DNA of 64,000 bases from Vibrio tapetis subsp. quintayensis (lineage in GTDB: Bacteria; Pseudomonadota; Gammaproteobacteria; Enterobacterales; Vibrionaceae): positions 62,001 to 126,000 of the forward strand of contig NZ_JAUFQV010000032.1 in assembly GCF_030409945.1 (NCBI RefSeq), read 5' to 3'. The notes beneath the pieces were generated by a model, which ran no database searches, was not told where the DNA came from, and was given only the letters and a program-made list of their open reading frames with translations. Each line of letters starts with the position of its first letter. Positions within the stretch are counted from its first letter, which is position 1. A program made the translations under genes and the position numbers. Below are positions 52,424 through 61,136 of the stretch, piece after piece.

Positions 52424-53158
52424 ATGTCTTCAAAGACAACGACAGATAACAAGGTCACTTTCGGCAGTTACATTGCCTTAGCTTTTGCCGTGGTGTTTTT
52501 TTCCGGTTTATTACAATCTAATGAATGGTACGGAGTCTTCGATTTTACGACGTTAAATGGTTCATTTGGTCAAGTTGCCTACGGCGTTAATGAAACCGCT
52601 GACGGCGTTCAAGCGTTAACCACTACTATGCGCGGCCAAGGTGGTAATGGCGCTCGTGATGGTTTCCTATTTGCCTTAACCCTTATTCCTACCGTGATGT
52701 TTGCTTTGGGGATGATCAACGTATTGGAACACTACGGTGCACTTGATGCCGCTCGTAAACTACTCACTCCACTACTTAAACCTTTAATGGGCATCCCTGG
52801 TAACTCAGGCTTGGCACTGATAGCGTCGCTACAAAGTACTGATGCTGGCGCTGCGATGACACGCCAACTCAAAGACGAAGGTCAGCTAACAAAACGAGAA
52901 GCCGATGTCTTCACCATGTTTCAGTTTACTGCTGGTGCAACCATCGTTAACTTCTTCTCATCTGGCGCAGTACTTTTCACCCTCACTTACGCTGATGGCA
53001 GCAATGCCGTTACCTCATCTATTGGCTTGGCAGTCATTGTGATGTTTGCTTTCAAATTCGTTGGCGCTAACTTGTTTCGTGTTTATCTAAACCTGACAGA
53101 AGGAAAGCCTGACGACGAAACCAAAGATAATAAGAAATTGAACGAGGAAGCAGCATAA
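52424..53158 (+). CDS. yjiH: YjiH-like nucleoside-recognition-domain membrane protein
   Basis: A 244-residue inner-membrane protein with about five hydrophobic segments and a Gate domain (MGIPGNSGLALIASLQSTDA). It is followed with a 1-base overlap by yjiG and then a peptidase, the same arrangement as E. coli yjiH-yjiG-iadA. The YjiH/YjiG pair is proposed to be a transporter, perhaps for (iso)dipeptides cleaved by the enzyme of the operon. Expression is probably controlled by the divergent ArsR gene. Confidence 0.85.
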   Translation: MSSKTTTDNKVTFGSYIALAFAVVFFSGLLQSNEWYGVFDFTTLNGSFGQVAYGVNETADGVQALTTTMRGQGGNGARDGFLFALTLIPTVMFALGMINVLEHYGALDAARKLLTPLLKPLMGIPGNSGLALIASLQSTDAGAAMTRQLKDEGQLTKREADVFTMFQFTAGATIVNFFSSGAVLFTLTYADGSNAVTSSIGLAVIVMFAFKFVGANLFRVYLNLTEGKPDDETKDNKKLNEEAA

Positions 53159-53625
53159 TGAGCGAAGTGAAAGCAAAAAAACCAATGGTTACTGATATCT
53201 TCGTAGAAGGCGCTAAAAAAGGCTGGACCATCGCGACAACTTCTACGGTTCCAAACGTTCTGATGGCTTTTGTTATCATTAAGGCGTTACAAATTACTGG
53301 CGCTCTTGGCCTTATGGGTGTGGTCTTTTCCCCAATTATGGCAGTCTTTGGCCTCCCCGGTGAAGCTGCTGCTGTGTTGATCGGTGCATGGATGTCGATG
53401 GGCGGCGCGGTAGGTGTAGTTATAACACTGTTTGACCAAGGTATTTTAAATGGTAACCATATTGCGATTCTTGCTCCGGCCATTTACCTTATGGGTTCTC
53501 AAATTCAATATCTTGGTCGTATCCTCGGCCCAGTAGGAACGGAAGGCCGCTACATTCCAGTGATGATTGCCATCTCTATCATCAATGCCTTCGGTGCGAT
53601 GTTTGTAATGAACGTTTTATTATAG
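53158..53625 (+). CDS. yjiG: YjiG-family membrane protein
   Basis: A 155-residue inner-membrane protein with four hydrophobic segments. The layout and length match E. coli YjiG (about 153). A repeated-looking gate motif GLPGEAAAVLIGAWMSMGGA mirrors that of YjiH. Its ATG shares one base with the yjiH stop codon, so the two are translationally coupled subunits of one presumed transporter. Confidence 0.88.
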   Translation: MSEVKAKKPMVTDIFVEGAKKGWTIATTSTVPNVLMAFVIIKALQITGALGLMGVVFSPIMAVFGLPGEAAAVLIGAWMSMGGAVGVVITLFDQGILNGNHIAILAPAIYLMGSQIQYLGRILGPVGTEGRYIPVMIAISIINAFGAMFVMNVLL

Positions 53626-53635
53626 GGAAGCCACT

Positions 53636-54772
53636 ATGAATCTCGATCTAGATTTTAAATTAGAAGATTACCTCGAAGAACTTCGACCGTTAATCAACGT
53701 TGATTGCGGTACTTACACTCTCGACGGCATTGAGTTTATCGCCGAGCAGTTTGCCGCCAAGTTTGAGAGCTTAGCCGGCTGGAACGTTAAGAAGATCGAC
53801 TGTACCAAAGCAGGGGTTGGCCTAGAGATCCGCAATAAGCCAAATTGTGACCATATTGATATTATGCTGATTGGCCACATGGATACTGTTTTTCCTAAAG
53901 GCACAGCAGCTAATCGCCCAATGACGGTTGATAGCGAGAAAGCTTATGGCCCTGGCGTATCTGATATGAAATCTGGCTTACTCAATGTAGTCTACGCGAT
54001 GCGTAACCTAGATAACTCAGTATTGGACAACCTGTCTATCTGCATTTGCATGAACCCTGACGAAGAAACAGGATCACTGTACTCGGTCGACTGGCTTCAA
54101 TCTGTCGCTAAGAACGCCAAAACTGTTTTTGTTGCAGAAGCCGCTCGTGCAGACGGTGGATTAGTGAAAGCTCGCAAAGGCATGGCTCGCTACAAGATTT
54201 CGTTCAATGGCCGCGCAGCCCATGCTGGCAATGAACCTGAAAATGGCCGTAGTGCCATCACGGAACTGGCCAACTGGGTACTTGCTATTAACACGATGAC
54301 TAACTTTGAAACCGGCACCACACTCAATGTAGGCGTTGTTACTGGTGGCAATGGTGCGAACATCGTCCCTGAACATGCTGAAGCGATTGTCGATGTCCGC
54401 TTTTGGGATAACCAAGAATACGACCAAATTGATACCCAACTCGCTCAGATGATCACATCGCAATTTGTCGATGACGTAACGGTTGAAGTTGAACGTGAAG
54501 CTTACAAACCATCAATGGTACCAACTGATGCGACAAAAGCCCTGATGGCGATGGTTGAAGCGTCAGCGGATGAGCTGAACATCGACATCAATTGGAAAGA
54601 AGCCGGCGGTGGTTCTGATGCGAACAACACCGCGATATTGGGTGTGCCAACGTTAGACGGCCTTGGCCCAATAGGTGCGGGTTTCCACAGCGATGCTGAG
54701 TATTTATTGCTCGCGTCGATTGAGCCCCGTATCAAATTGCTTATGTCGGTAATTAACAAACTGGCTAAGTAA
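53636..54772 (+). CDS. M20 metallopeptidase (glutamate carboxypeptidase type)
   Basis: A 378-residue di-zinc peptidase. Metal ligands are seen in GHMDTVFPKG (His), GVSDMKSG (bridging Asp), DEETGS (catalytic Glu pair), AEAARADG and the late GAGFHSDAEYL (His). The dimerisation domain lies about 180-290. The sequence resembles CPG2-like carboxypeptidases more than DapE. It starts 10 bases after yjiG with GGGAAG as ribosome site, so the operon is probably import by YjiHG followed by hydrolysis. No signal peptide is seen, so it is cytoplasmic. Confidence 0.92.
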   Translation: MNLDLDFKLEDYLEELRPLINVDCGTYTLDGIEFIAEQFAAKFESLAGWNVKKIDCTKAGVGLEIRNKPNCDHIDIMLIGHMDTVFPKGTAANRPMTVDSEKAYGPGVSDMKSGLLNVVYAMRNLDNSVLDNLSICICMNPDEETGSLYSVDWLQSVAKNAKTVFVAEAARADGGLVKARKGMARYKISFNGRAAHAGNEPENGRSAITELANWVLAINTMTNFETGTTLNVGVVTGGNGANIVPEHAEAIVDVRFWDNQEYDQIDTQLAQMITSQFVDDVTVEVEREAYKPSMVPTDATKALMAMVEASADELNIDINWKEAGGGSDANNTAILGVPTLDGLGPIGAGFHSDAEYLLLASIEPRIKLLMSVINKLAK

Positions 54773-54821
54773 TGATTCCAGGCCCTTGTCTGCACATCGC
54801 TTATAGCGAATAAACTCTTCT

Positions 54822-54849
54822 ATCCCAGCTTTCGAGCTGGGATTTTTTT
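54822..54849 (+). terminator. Terminator of the yjiHG-peptidase operon
   Basis: ATCCCAGCT-TTCG-AGCTGGGAT with a stable UUCG-type loop, followed by six or more T residues. Confidence 0.95.
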
Positions 54850-54937
54850 ACCTCACCCACTTTCTTTAATCAGATCGCTATCGATACTCGGCGTGACAAA
54901 AAAATGGTAACGACGATTGTGGTGGCAAAAGTCAGGC

Positions 54938-55044
54938 AAAAAAAAACCACACGCAAGTCGCGGGTGGTTAAATATTTGGTGAACAATAGTAGGTTCACTA
55001 ACAACGTCAGTTGGCTAGGTGACCCTCGGCTTTAAAAAGGGTCA
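54938..55044 (-). ncRNA. qrr: Qrr quorum-regulatory sRNA
   Basis: On the minus strand the RNA begins TGACCC, folds into the 5' hairpin GTGACCC-TTTTTAAAGCCGA-GGGTCAC, and continues with ACCTAGCCAACTGACGTTGT and TAGTGAA, the strongly conserved Qrr core that pairs with luxR/hapR-type mRNA. It ends in the terminator AACCACCCGCGACTTGCGTG with GGTT and a T-run (A-run 54938-54946 on plus). The length is about 107 nt, in the known Qrr range. The start at 55044 is 12 bases from the -12 element of a sigma-54 promoter. Which Qrr number it is cannot be told from the window. Confidence 0.95.
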
Positions 55045-55054
55045 CTTTTAGTAT

Positions 55055-55166
55055 TGCAGGGAGCGTGCCAACTTTATTTGGTTGTTTTAGCCGTTTAAAG
55101 TCCCAAAAAACGCCGTTTATTGATTTTTATTTGCAATATGCAATTCCCACTTTGCAATTTGTTGCA
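55055..55166 (-). promoter_or_regulatory. Sigma-54 promoter and LuxO sites of qrr
   Basis: On the minus strand TGGCAC-N5-CTGCA (55070-55055) is a sigma-54 -24/-12 promoter. Upstream, TTGCAATATGCAA (55131-55143) is a perfect LuxO palindrome (TTGCA-N3-TGCAA). A second, degenerate copy begins TTGCAATTTG at 55152 and ends TTGCA at 55166. Phosphorylated LuxO and sigma-54 at low cell density should activate transcription. Confidence 0.9.
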
Positions 55167-55267
55167 CTATAAAACTTGTTTCAGTGCTTCACTGATAAGA
55201 CTACCAATACGTTTTCTGCTAATCTGAATATAGGATCCCCATTCGCTTTCTAACCGTGAGAACCTAA

Positions 55268-56113
55268 ATGAAGTCATTACGAAATTGCGTTGTCTTACTG
55301 CTGTCTTTCGTTATTTTAGGCTGCACTACTAAGTTTCTTTACCGCAACATTGACTGGTTTGTCATGACTTACATCGAAGACTACGTCTCTTTGAATGACG
55401 AACAAGAACGCTTGGCTGAATTTAGCATCAAACAGCTGGCAAGCTGGCATAAAGAGCACGAGCTACCACAATACATCGCTTACATTGATGAACTGAGCGC
55501 CAAACCGCTCACAGACATTGACGCAACATGGGTTAAGCTCCAATCCGACAGAATGCGGTCTTACTCTCGCAGCATCGGTAAACAAGCGGGGCCGTCGCTC
55601 TACGCCTTACTCATGCAACTGAGCGATAAACAAGTCGTAGAACTGCTCGACAATGTGGCAGAAAAGCATAAAGAATACGCAGAGAAATACACCACGTCGG
55701 AAGAATCTGAGATCCGCGAGATCTATCAGGAACGAATGGAAGATGCATTCGAACGCTGGGTAGGCGACATTACCGACAAACAAAAAGTGCAGATAGTTGA
55801 ATGGTCTCAATCTGTCGAGATCACAGCACAAGACAGGATTGCTCAAAACCAAAAGATGTTTGTAGAATTTGAAACTCTATTTGCCAAACGAGAAGACAGT
55901 AGCTACTTTCAAGCGACCTACGACCGCTTACTCAACGACCCTGAGTCATTTTACACCCCCAGCCTAAACCAAAAGATGGAACGCAACCGTCCTTTAACTT
56001 TTCAGTTCATTGCTGAGCTATCACAAGGGCTAACCGATAAACAGTACCAACACTTATTAGCGGAATTACAAGAGTGGCGTGAGATTGCGGTTGACCTAAC
56101 TGCTGCACAATAA
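55268..56113 (+). CDS. Lipoprotein of the DUF6279 type
   Basis: A 281-residue lipoprotein. The signal peptide ends in the lipobox LGCT with Cys at about 19. The mature part is wholly helical and charged (FLYRNIDWFVMTYIEDYVSL, LNDEQERLAEF, LTDKQYQHLLAELQEW). The family is common in marine gamma-proteobacteria and has no known role. It is monocistronic, divergent from qrr. Confidence 0.8.
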   Translation: MKSLRNCVVLLLSFVILGCTTKFLYRNIDWFVMTYIEDYVSLNDEQERLAEFSIKQLASWHKEHELPQYIAYIDELSAKPLTDIDATWVKLQSDRMRSYSRSIGKQAGPSLYALLMQLSDKQVVELLDNVAEKHKEYAEKYTTSEESEIREIYQERMEDAFERWVGDITDKQKVQIVEWSQSVEITAQDRIAQNQKMFVEFETLFAKREDSSYFQATYDRLLNDPESFYTPSLNQKMERNRPLTFQFIAELSQGLTDKQYQHLLAELQEWREIAVDLTAAQ

Positions 56114-56156
56114 AGAAGAGGCTCAAGTGCTCATATTAAAGACTTGAGCCCACTCG

Positions 56157-58517
56157 CTATTTTCTCAGCGCATTCAGTTTTGCCTGCGCAATACCGTAAA
56201 TGCTGTCTATTGGATAAGTGCCCTCTTCACCCATTTCACCCGCACATTTACCTGTAAATATTTCAATGGCTTCTGTGACGTGTTCAATCGCCCAGATATT
56301 AAACTCACCTTTTTCTACCGCTTGAACAATGTCTTGTCTTAGCATCAGATTATGAGCATTAGAGCGAGGGATGATCACACCTTGATTGTTGTTTCTACCT
56401 TTGATGCAGCACACATCAAAAAAGCCTTCAATCTTCTCGTTCACGCCGCCGATGGGTTGCGACTCACCAAACTGATTCATGGAGCCTGTAATCGCGATGT
56501 CTTGGCGGTTTGGTTGCTTTGAATAAGCCGATACAATGGCACACACTTCCGCCATGCTGGCACTGTCGCCGTCAACACCAGCATAAGATTGCTCAAAAGT
56601 AATATGAGTAGAAAGCGGAACCTTCGCCGTTTTGCCAAACACGGACGCTAAATAAGCAGATAGAATCAACACACCTTTAGAATGTATGCTGCCGCCTAGG
56701 TCAACATTGCGCTCGATATCGATGACTTCTCCCTCACCATAGGCCGTGGTTGCCGTAATTCGGTTAGGGGCTCCAAACATGAGATCAGAGGTACTCAATA
56801 CCGACAAAGCATTAATCTGACCGATGGCAGAACCCTCGGTTTTAATTAATGTCGTGCCATTGGTAAAGCTTTCCATCACGCTGTCTTTTAACCGCCCGAC
56901 TCGCATCATTTGGCTAGCCAACGCTTGATCAACATGCCCAACTCGAATCAAATTTGAGTTGGCAGCTTTAGCTACATAGTTTGATTCACGCAACAGATTG
57001 GCAATGTGCGCAGAGTGCAAAGACAGCTTATTACGATCGCCTGCTTGGCGAGAACTGTGTTCAATAATGCGAGCAATGGCCTTTTTGTCACAATGCAGCA
57101 TGCCGTTGTCATGAACGATACTAGAAATAAAGCGAGCATAATGCAGCTCTGCAGCTTCCGTTCTTGGCATCTCGTCTTCAAAATCAGCGGTGACCCTGAA
57201 CAGTTCGGCAAATTCTGCATCGTAGTGTTGAAGCAATTGATACGTGCGATAGTCACCAAATAGGATGATTTTAACATCGAGCGGAATAGGCTCAGGATCA
57301 AGCGACACAGCTCCGGTTAAGGTCAGTTCTTTTTCTAGCGATGTTAAGCTTAATTGGCGTGCACGTAAGGCTCGTTTTAGGCCATCCCAAACGTAAGGCT
57401 GTTCCAGAACTTTAATGGCATCCATTAACAACACACCACCGTTAGCTTTATGCAAACTTCCCGGGCGTATTAAAGAAAAATCCGTAAAGACGGTGCCTTT
57501 AAATGTTGCGGTTTCGGTGTAACCAAAAAGGGAATGGTAATTTGGATTTTCTTCCACGATGATAGGTAAATCTGCTGATTTTTGATTCACCAGCACATTA
57601 ATTTTGTAGCGACGAGGCAATTTATTTTCGAGTGACGCCGAAGATATTTCAGCCTGTTCACCGCCCTCTTCCAAGAAAATTTCGACATTTTCTACAATAT
57701 CTTTTTGCATATCACCAAGGTGTTTTTTCACCTCTGGATAGTCGGAGTAATCCTTTTTCAGCGCTTTGATAAAGTGAGTAATCACATCCAGTGTTACGTC
57801 ATTATTCAGCTTCTGAATTTTTTCAGAGAAGCCCTCTTCCCATTCTGTAAGCTTACGCACCATTGTTCTTAGGTTAACTTCTAACTCATCAATGGTTTTA
57901 TCAAAGTTCTCTTGTTCTTTGCGAGAAAGTGCTTCAAAACTTTCTTCGGTATGCAGCTCTTCACCGTCCATCGCGACAAATTGATAGTCACCCTGATTAG
58001 TAATGGTGAGGTTCACACCACGCTCTTTCGCTTCCTGGCTAATTCTATCAAGCTCGACTTGTTGCTTTTGAGCTAATTGATTCTTCAGTTTATCAGCGCG
58101 CGAAAAGTACAACTCATTGTCAAACGCCAAAGGCATCGCTTTGACCAACTTCGTCATCAGCTTTTCAATATCTTTGGCAAACTGTGCCCCTAAACCTGCA
58201 GGCAGTTTCAAAATTTTAGGCGTACGAATTTCTTCAAAGTTCGCGACATAACACCAATCATAAAGTGCTTCTGCAGTTTGAGCATGACGATTCAGGTAAC
58301 GTAAGATCATGGTACGCTTACCGAGCCCGTTGCGGCCTATCGCGTAAATGTTGTAACCTTTTTCTTTAATAGACATCGCAAATTCAACGGCTTTTTGAGC
58401 ACGTTCTTGACCCACGATCTCGTCTATCGGTGGCAGATCTTTCGTTGACTTGCATGGTAAGTTGTCAAGTTGAGCTGTGTTGTACAATTCGCTTGATGAT
58501 AATGATTGAATTGTCAT
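56157..58517 (-). CDS. Lon-like ATP-dependent protease (LonB/YcbZ-like)
   Basis: About 786 residues. The N-terminal AAA-type part has a P-loop of the form GRNGLGKRT (61-69), where the usual Lys-Ser/Thr is Lys-Arg-Thr. A long coiled-coil insert (about 115-260) follows, then an ATPase core (GGVLLMDAIKVLEQ) and a C-terminal Lon protease domain. The catalytic Ser (DGDSAS, about 652) and Lys (NEKIEG, about 695) are 43 residues apart as in Lon. AAGGAGG lies 5 bases before ATG 58517. It is convergent with the DUF6279 gene. Whether it hydrolyses ATP with this P-loop is an open point. Confidence 0.88.
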   Translation of the reverse strand: MTIQSLSSSELYNTAQLDNLPCKSTKDLPPIDEIVGQERAQKAVEFAMSIKEKGYNIYAIGRNGLGKRTMILRYLNRHAQTAEALYDWCYVANFEEIRTPKILKLPAGLGAQFAKDIEKLMTKLVKAMPLAFDNELYFSRADKLKNQLAQKQQVELDRISQEAKERGVNLTITNQGDYQFVAMDGEELHTEESFEALSRKEQENFDKTIDELEVNLRTMVRKLTEWEEGFSEKIQKLNNDVTLDVITHFIKALKKDYSDYPEVKKHLGDMQKDIVENVEIFLEEGGEQAEISSASLENKLPRRYKINVLVNQKSADLPIIVEENPNYHSLFGYTETATFKGTVFTDFSLIRPGSLHKANGGVLLMDAIKVLEQPYVWDGLKRALRARQLSLTSLEKELTLTGAVSLDPEPIPLDVKIILFGDYRTYQLLQHYDAEFAELFRVTADFEDEMPRTEAAELHYARFISSIVHDNGMLHCDKKAIARIIEHSSRQAGDRNKLSLHSAHIANLLRESNYVAKAANSNLIRVGHVDQALASQMMRVGRLKDSVMESFTNGTTLIKTEGSAIGQINALSVLSTSDLMFGAPNRITATTAYGEGEVIDIERNVDLGGSIHSKGVLILSAYLASVFGKTAKVPLSTHITFEQSYAGVDGDSASMAEVCAIVSAYSKQPNRQDIAITGSMNQFGESQPIGGVNEKIEGFFDVCCIKGRNNNQGVIIPRSNAHNLMLRQDIVQAVEKGEFNIWAIEHVTEAIEIFTGKCAGEMGEEGTYPIDSIYGIAQAKLNALRK

Positions 58518-58770
58518 AGCCACCTCCTTGTTAGTTCATTCTTCTGTTTACGTCCTAAAGGGTTGAGTTACCCACTTTAGTGCAACGCCATAACTTCAGT
58601 GTAGCTAGAAATGAGTTAACTTTAAGTGACTTAGCCATAAATCATAGCCAAGTGATTAATATTTATACTATTGAAAGCATTTACTTATAAAAATACGAGA
58701 TTGCACTAAATTAGCGTTAACTGAATCCTGTACTACACTTAGCGCATATAAAAACAATAAGGAAGTATGG

Positions 58771-59949
58771 ATGCAACCTTTGGCTGGGCGGCGACTGGGT
58801 GAAATGGCTGATGTACGCCTGTTGCGCAAGAAAAGAACCATTATTGCTCTGTCGGTGATCGTATTTACGCTGCTGATTTTATTTGGCTCAATCCACTTAC
58901 GTGAAGGCGACTCCGCTCAAGCATTAATTCACTTTACTTGCACTGTCATCGTTGTAGGAAATCTGATTGCTTACCTGACTCTAGGAAAATACGACCTCGC
59001 TTCACACATATTATGCCTTGTCTTATTCACCCATGCGGTGATGCTTATTTTAACTGGGGGAAGCACCCCCGCATCGTTACACTGGATTTATCCGATTCTC
59101 GCGACCATCATTTTCGTTAGCAATCAAAAAACAGGCATGGTATCCACCGCCTGTTTTTTGCTATTTTGCGCCGTGGTACTCAATGTTCCCAATTTCCCTT
59201 ACCTTTATGCCGATTATAGCGAGTTCTCTAATGGCCGCTTTTTGGCAAGCTTGAGCGCCTTTCTACTCATCTGCCACTTTTTCTCGTATCAACATGCCAA
59301 AACTCACCGCTACATATTGACGCTATACCAAGAGGGTATTGAAGATCTGGCCTATCGCGATAGCTTAACCGGCCTTGCTAATCGCTGGAGCTTTGAGCGC
59401 TGGTGCACCACCAAATTAGTGGACTTAAAACACAATAGTAACATCACCGCGGTCGTGTTCATCGATATTGATAACTTCAAGCAAATTAATGATATCTATG
59501 GGCACTCAACGGGAGACAAATTACTGCAGAGTTTTGGTCAAAGATTGGCGAATCAGCTTAGAACAAAAAACAGAAGCGACAACAGAGACGAATTTTCGAT
59601 CGCTCGATACGCTGGCGATGAGTTTGTGGTGTTTTTATATGATGTACCCAACACGGTGGCCCTAGATAACATCATGGGCCGGATTTTGTCGCTATTTAAA
59701 GATGGCTACAAAGTAGACGATAAGGTAAACCATATTTCTTTAAGTATCGGCATATCCATATACAAACAAGATGCAGGCGATTTATCAGAACTTCTAAGAT
59801 GTGCCGACAAAGCCATGTACAGCGCCAAATGTGCGGGTAAAAATAACTTTGAGTATTACCATAACTCACACCCCGATGCTAAAATAAGTTCAACGTCTTT
59901 AGAAACGTCTAGCCAACATAACGTAACACCATTTAGAAAGCGTAAATAG
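58771..59949 (+). CDS. Membrane GGDEF-domain protein with AGDEF site
   Basis: A 392-residue protein with about six hydrophobic segments in the first 185 residues, which may be a sensory membrane domain. A GGDEF domain follows (DSLTGLANRWSFERW, DIDNFKQINDIYGHSTGDKLL). The active-site signature is AGDEF (281-285, RYAGDEF) instead of GGDEF; Ala at the first position is tolerated in some active cyclases. The last 35 residues are Ser-rich and disordered-looking. AAGGAAG precedes ATG 58771. Confidence 0.9.
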   Translation: MQPLAGRRLGEMADVRLLRKKRTIIALSVIVFTLLILFGSIHLREGDSAQALIHFTCTVIVVGNLIAYLTLGKYDLASHILCLVLFTHAVMLILTGGSTPASLHWIYPILATIIFVSNQKTGMVSTACFLLFCAVVLNVPNFPYLYADYSEFSNGRFLASLSAFLLICHFFSYQHAKTHRYILTLYQEGIEDLAYRDSLTGLANRWSFERWCTTKLVDLKHNSNITAVVFIDIDNFKQINDIYGHSTGDKLLQSFGQRLANQLRTKNRSDNRDEFSIARYAGDEFVVFLYDVPNTVALDNIMGRILSLFKDGYKVDDKVNHISLSIGISIYKQDAGDLSELLRCADKAMYSAKCAGKNNFEYYHNSHPDAKISSTSLETSSQHNVTPFRKRK

Positions 59950-60011
59950 CCGTCGTTCTTTTTTAGCCCCAACCTTCTCCCGCCCCTACCGCTCTATGCC
60001 TTATTCCCCAC

Positions 60012-60078
60012 GCCTTTTGCCTTTTGCCTTTTGCCTTTTGCCTTTTGCCTTTTGCCTTTTGCCTTTTGCCTTTTGCCT
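60012..60078 (+). repeat. Heptanucleotide tandem repeat (GCCTTTT)n
   Basis: Nine perfect copies of GCCTTTT from 60012 to 60074, then GCCT. It lies 111 bases upstream of the pirin start codon and 62 bases after the GGDEF stop. Seven bases is not a multiple of three, so copy-number changes would shift any overlapping frame; upstream of a promoter they would alter spacing. Confidence 0.95.
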
Positions 60079-60189
60079 CAAAAATATCAATGTCATTCAA
60101 TTTATTAGAACAACTGCCTCTAGTTTTCCAGATCTCTACAACTTTTGCATTGCTTATACTGGTTCCAATATCTTTGTTTGGAGTGCCTC

Positions 60190-61056
60190 ATGAATTCAAG
60201 TCGACAAGTTCAACACATTATTGCCTCTCACCCGACCTCTGATGGAGACGGTGTTCGTATTCAACGTATCGCCGGTTTCAGTGATGATCGCTTCTCTCCA
60301 TTTTTGATGATTGACGAACTAAAATCCGATGACAGCAAAGACTACATTGGTGGGTTTCCGCCTCACCCTCATCGCGGTATCGAAACACTGACTTATATGC
60401 GCCAAGGCCACTTCCAGCACCGCGACCATATGGGTAATGTCGGTCAACTTAAAAGTGGTGGCGCACAATGGATGGCGGCAGGACGCGGGGTAATTCATAG
60501 CGAAATGCCAATGATGGAAGAAGGTGGTCTACATGGTTTCCAAATTTGGATAAACCAACCTGCGAAAAACAAGATGCAGCCAGCCCAATACCACGACTTT
60601 CAAGCCGATGTGATAACACAATGGAACAAAGAAAATCAGGGCCTATTGCGGGTAATTGCAGGAGACCTATCGGTTACATCGAGCACCGGTCAGAAACCAG
60701 ACATGCTTGGCGGTCCACTGCAAACCACAGGTGTACCGCTTGCTGTTTCCGATTGGGTTGCAAACGCTCACGATACAATAAGCGTATCAACAATCGAGGA
60801 GTACAATGCGTTTGTTTACGTCTATAAGGGAGAAGTGAGAGTGGATAATGTTGACCTAAAGCAAGGCCAATTGGCTTTGCTCGATCACGCTATGCTCATT
60901 AACTTATTGGCACACGAAGATGCTGGGGTACTGATTTTCGTAGGCCAACCAATAGATGAACCTATTGTTCACTACGGTCCGTTTGTAATGAATACCCAGC
61001 AAGAAATTGAACAAACTATTTTGGATTATCAATCGGGTTTATTTGATAACTATTAA
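60190..61056 (+). CDS. Pirin family protein
   Basis: A 288-residue bicupin. The metal-binding set is complete: HPHRGIET (two His), then GRGVIHSEMP (His and Glu). The N-terminal cupin holds the metal and the C-terminal cupin is degenerate, as usual. Some bacterial pirins act as quercetinases and others bind metabolic enzymes; which applies is unknown. ATG 60190 (MNSSRQ) has GGAG upstream; the upstream in-frame codons from 60145 are not pirin-like. Confidence 0.92.
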   Translation: MNSSRQVQHIIASHPTSDGDGVRIQRIAGFSDDRFSPFLMIDELKSDDSKDYIGGFPPHPHRGIETLTYMRQGHFQHRDHMGNVGQLKSGGAQWMAAGRGVIHSEMPMMEEGGLHGFQIWINQPAKNKMQPAQYHDFQADVITQWNKENQGLLRVIAGDLSVTSSTGQKPDMLGGPLQTTGVPLAVSDWVANAHDTISVSTIEEYNAFVYVYKGEVRVDNVDLKQGQLALLDHAMLINLLAHEDAGVLIFVGQPIDEPIVHYGPFVMNTQQEIEQTILDYQSGLFDNY

Positions 61057-61080
61057 GTTCTTTTCAAATAATGTTGATAA

Positions 61081-61110
61081 AAATACCGCCACAATAATGT
61101 GGCGGTATTT
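61081..61110. terminator. Bidirectional terminator between pirin and ppnP
   Basis: AAATACCGCCACA-ATAA-TGTGGCGGTATTT is a 13-bp perfect stem between two convergent genes. Confidence 0.85.
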
Positions 61111-61136
61111 ATAAATTCATAACAACGATATTTATC

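Noticed and set aside
59996..60242. Two overlapping frames through the heptamer tract
   Set aside because: Their sequence is the translated repeat (PFAFCLL units) and they run into the pirin gene; no ribosome site.
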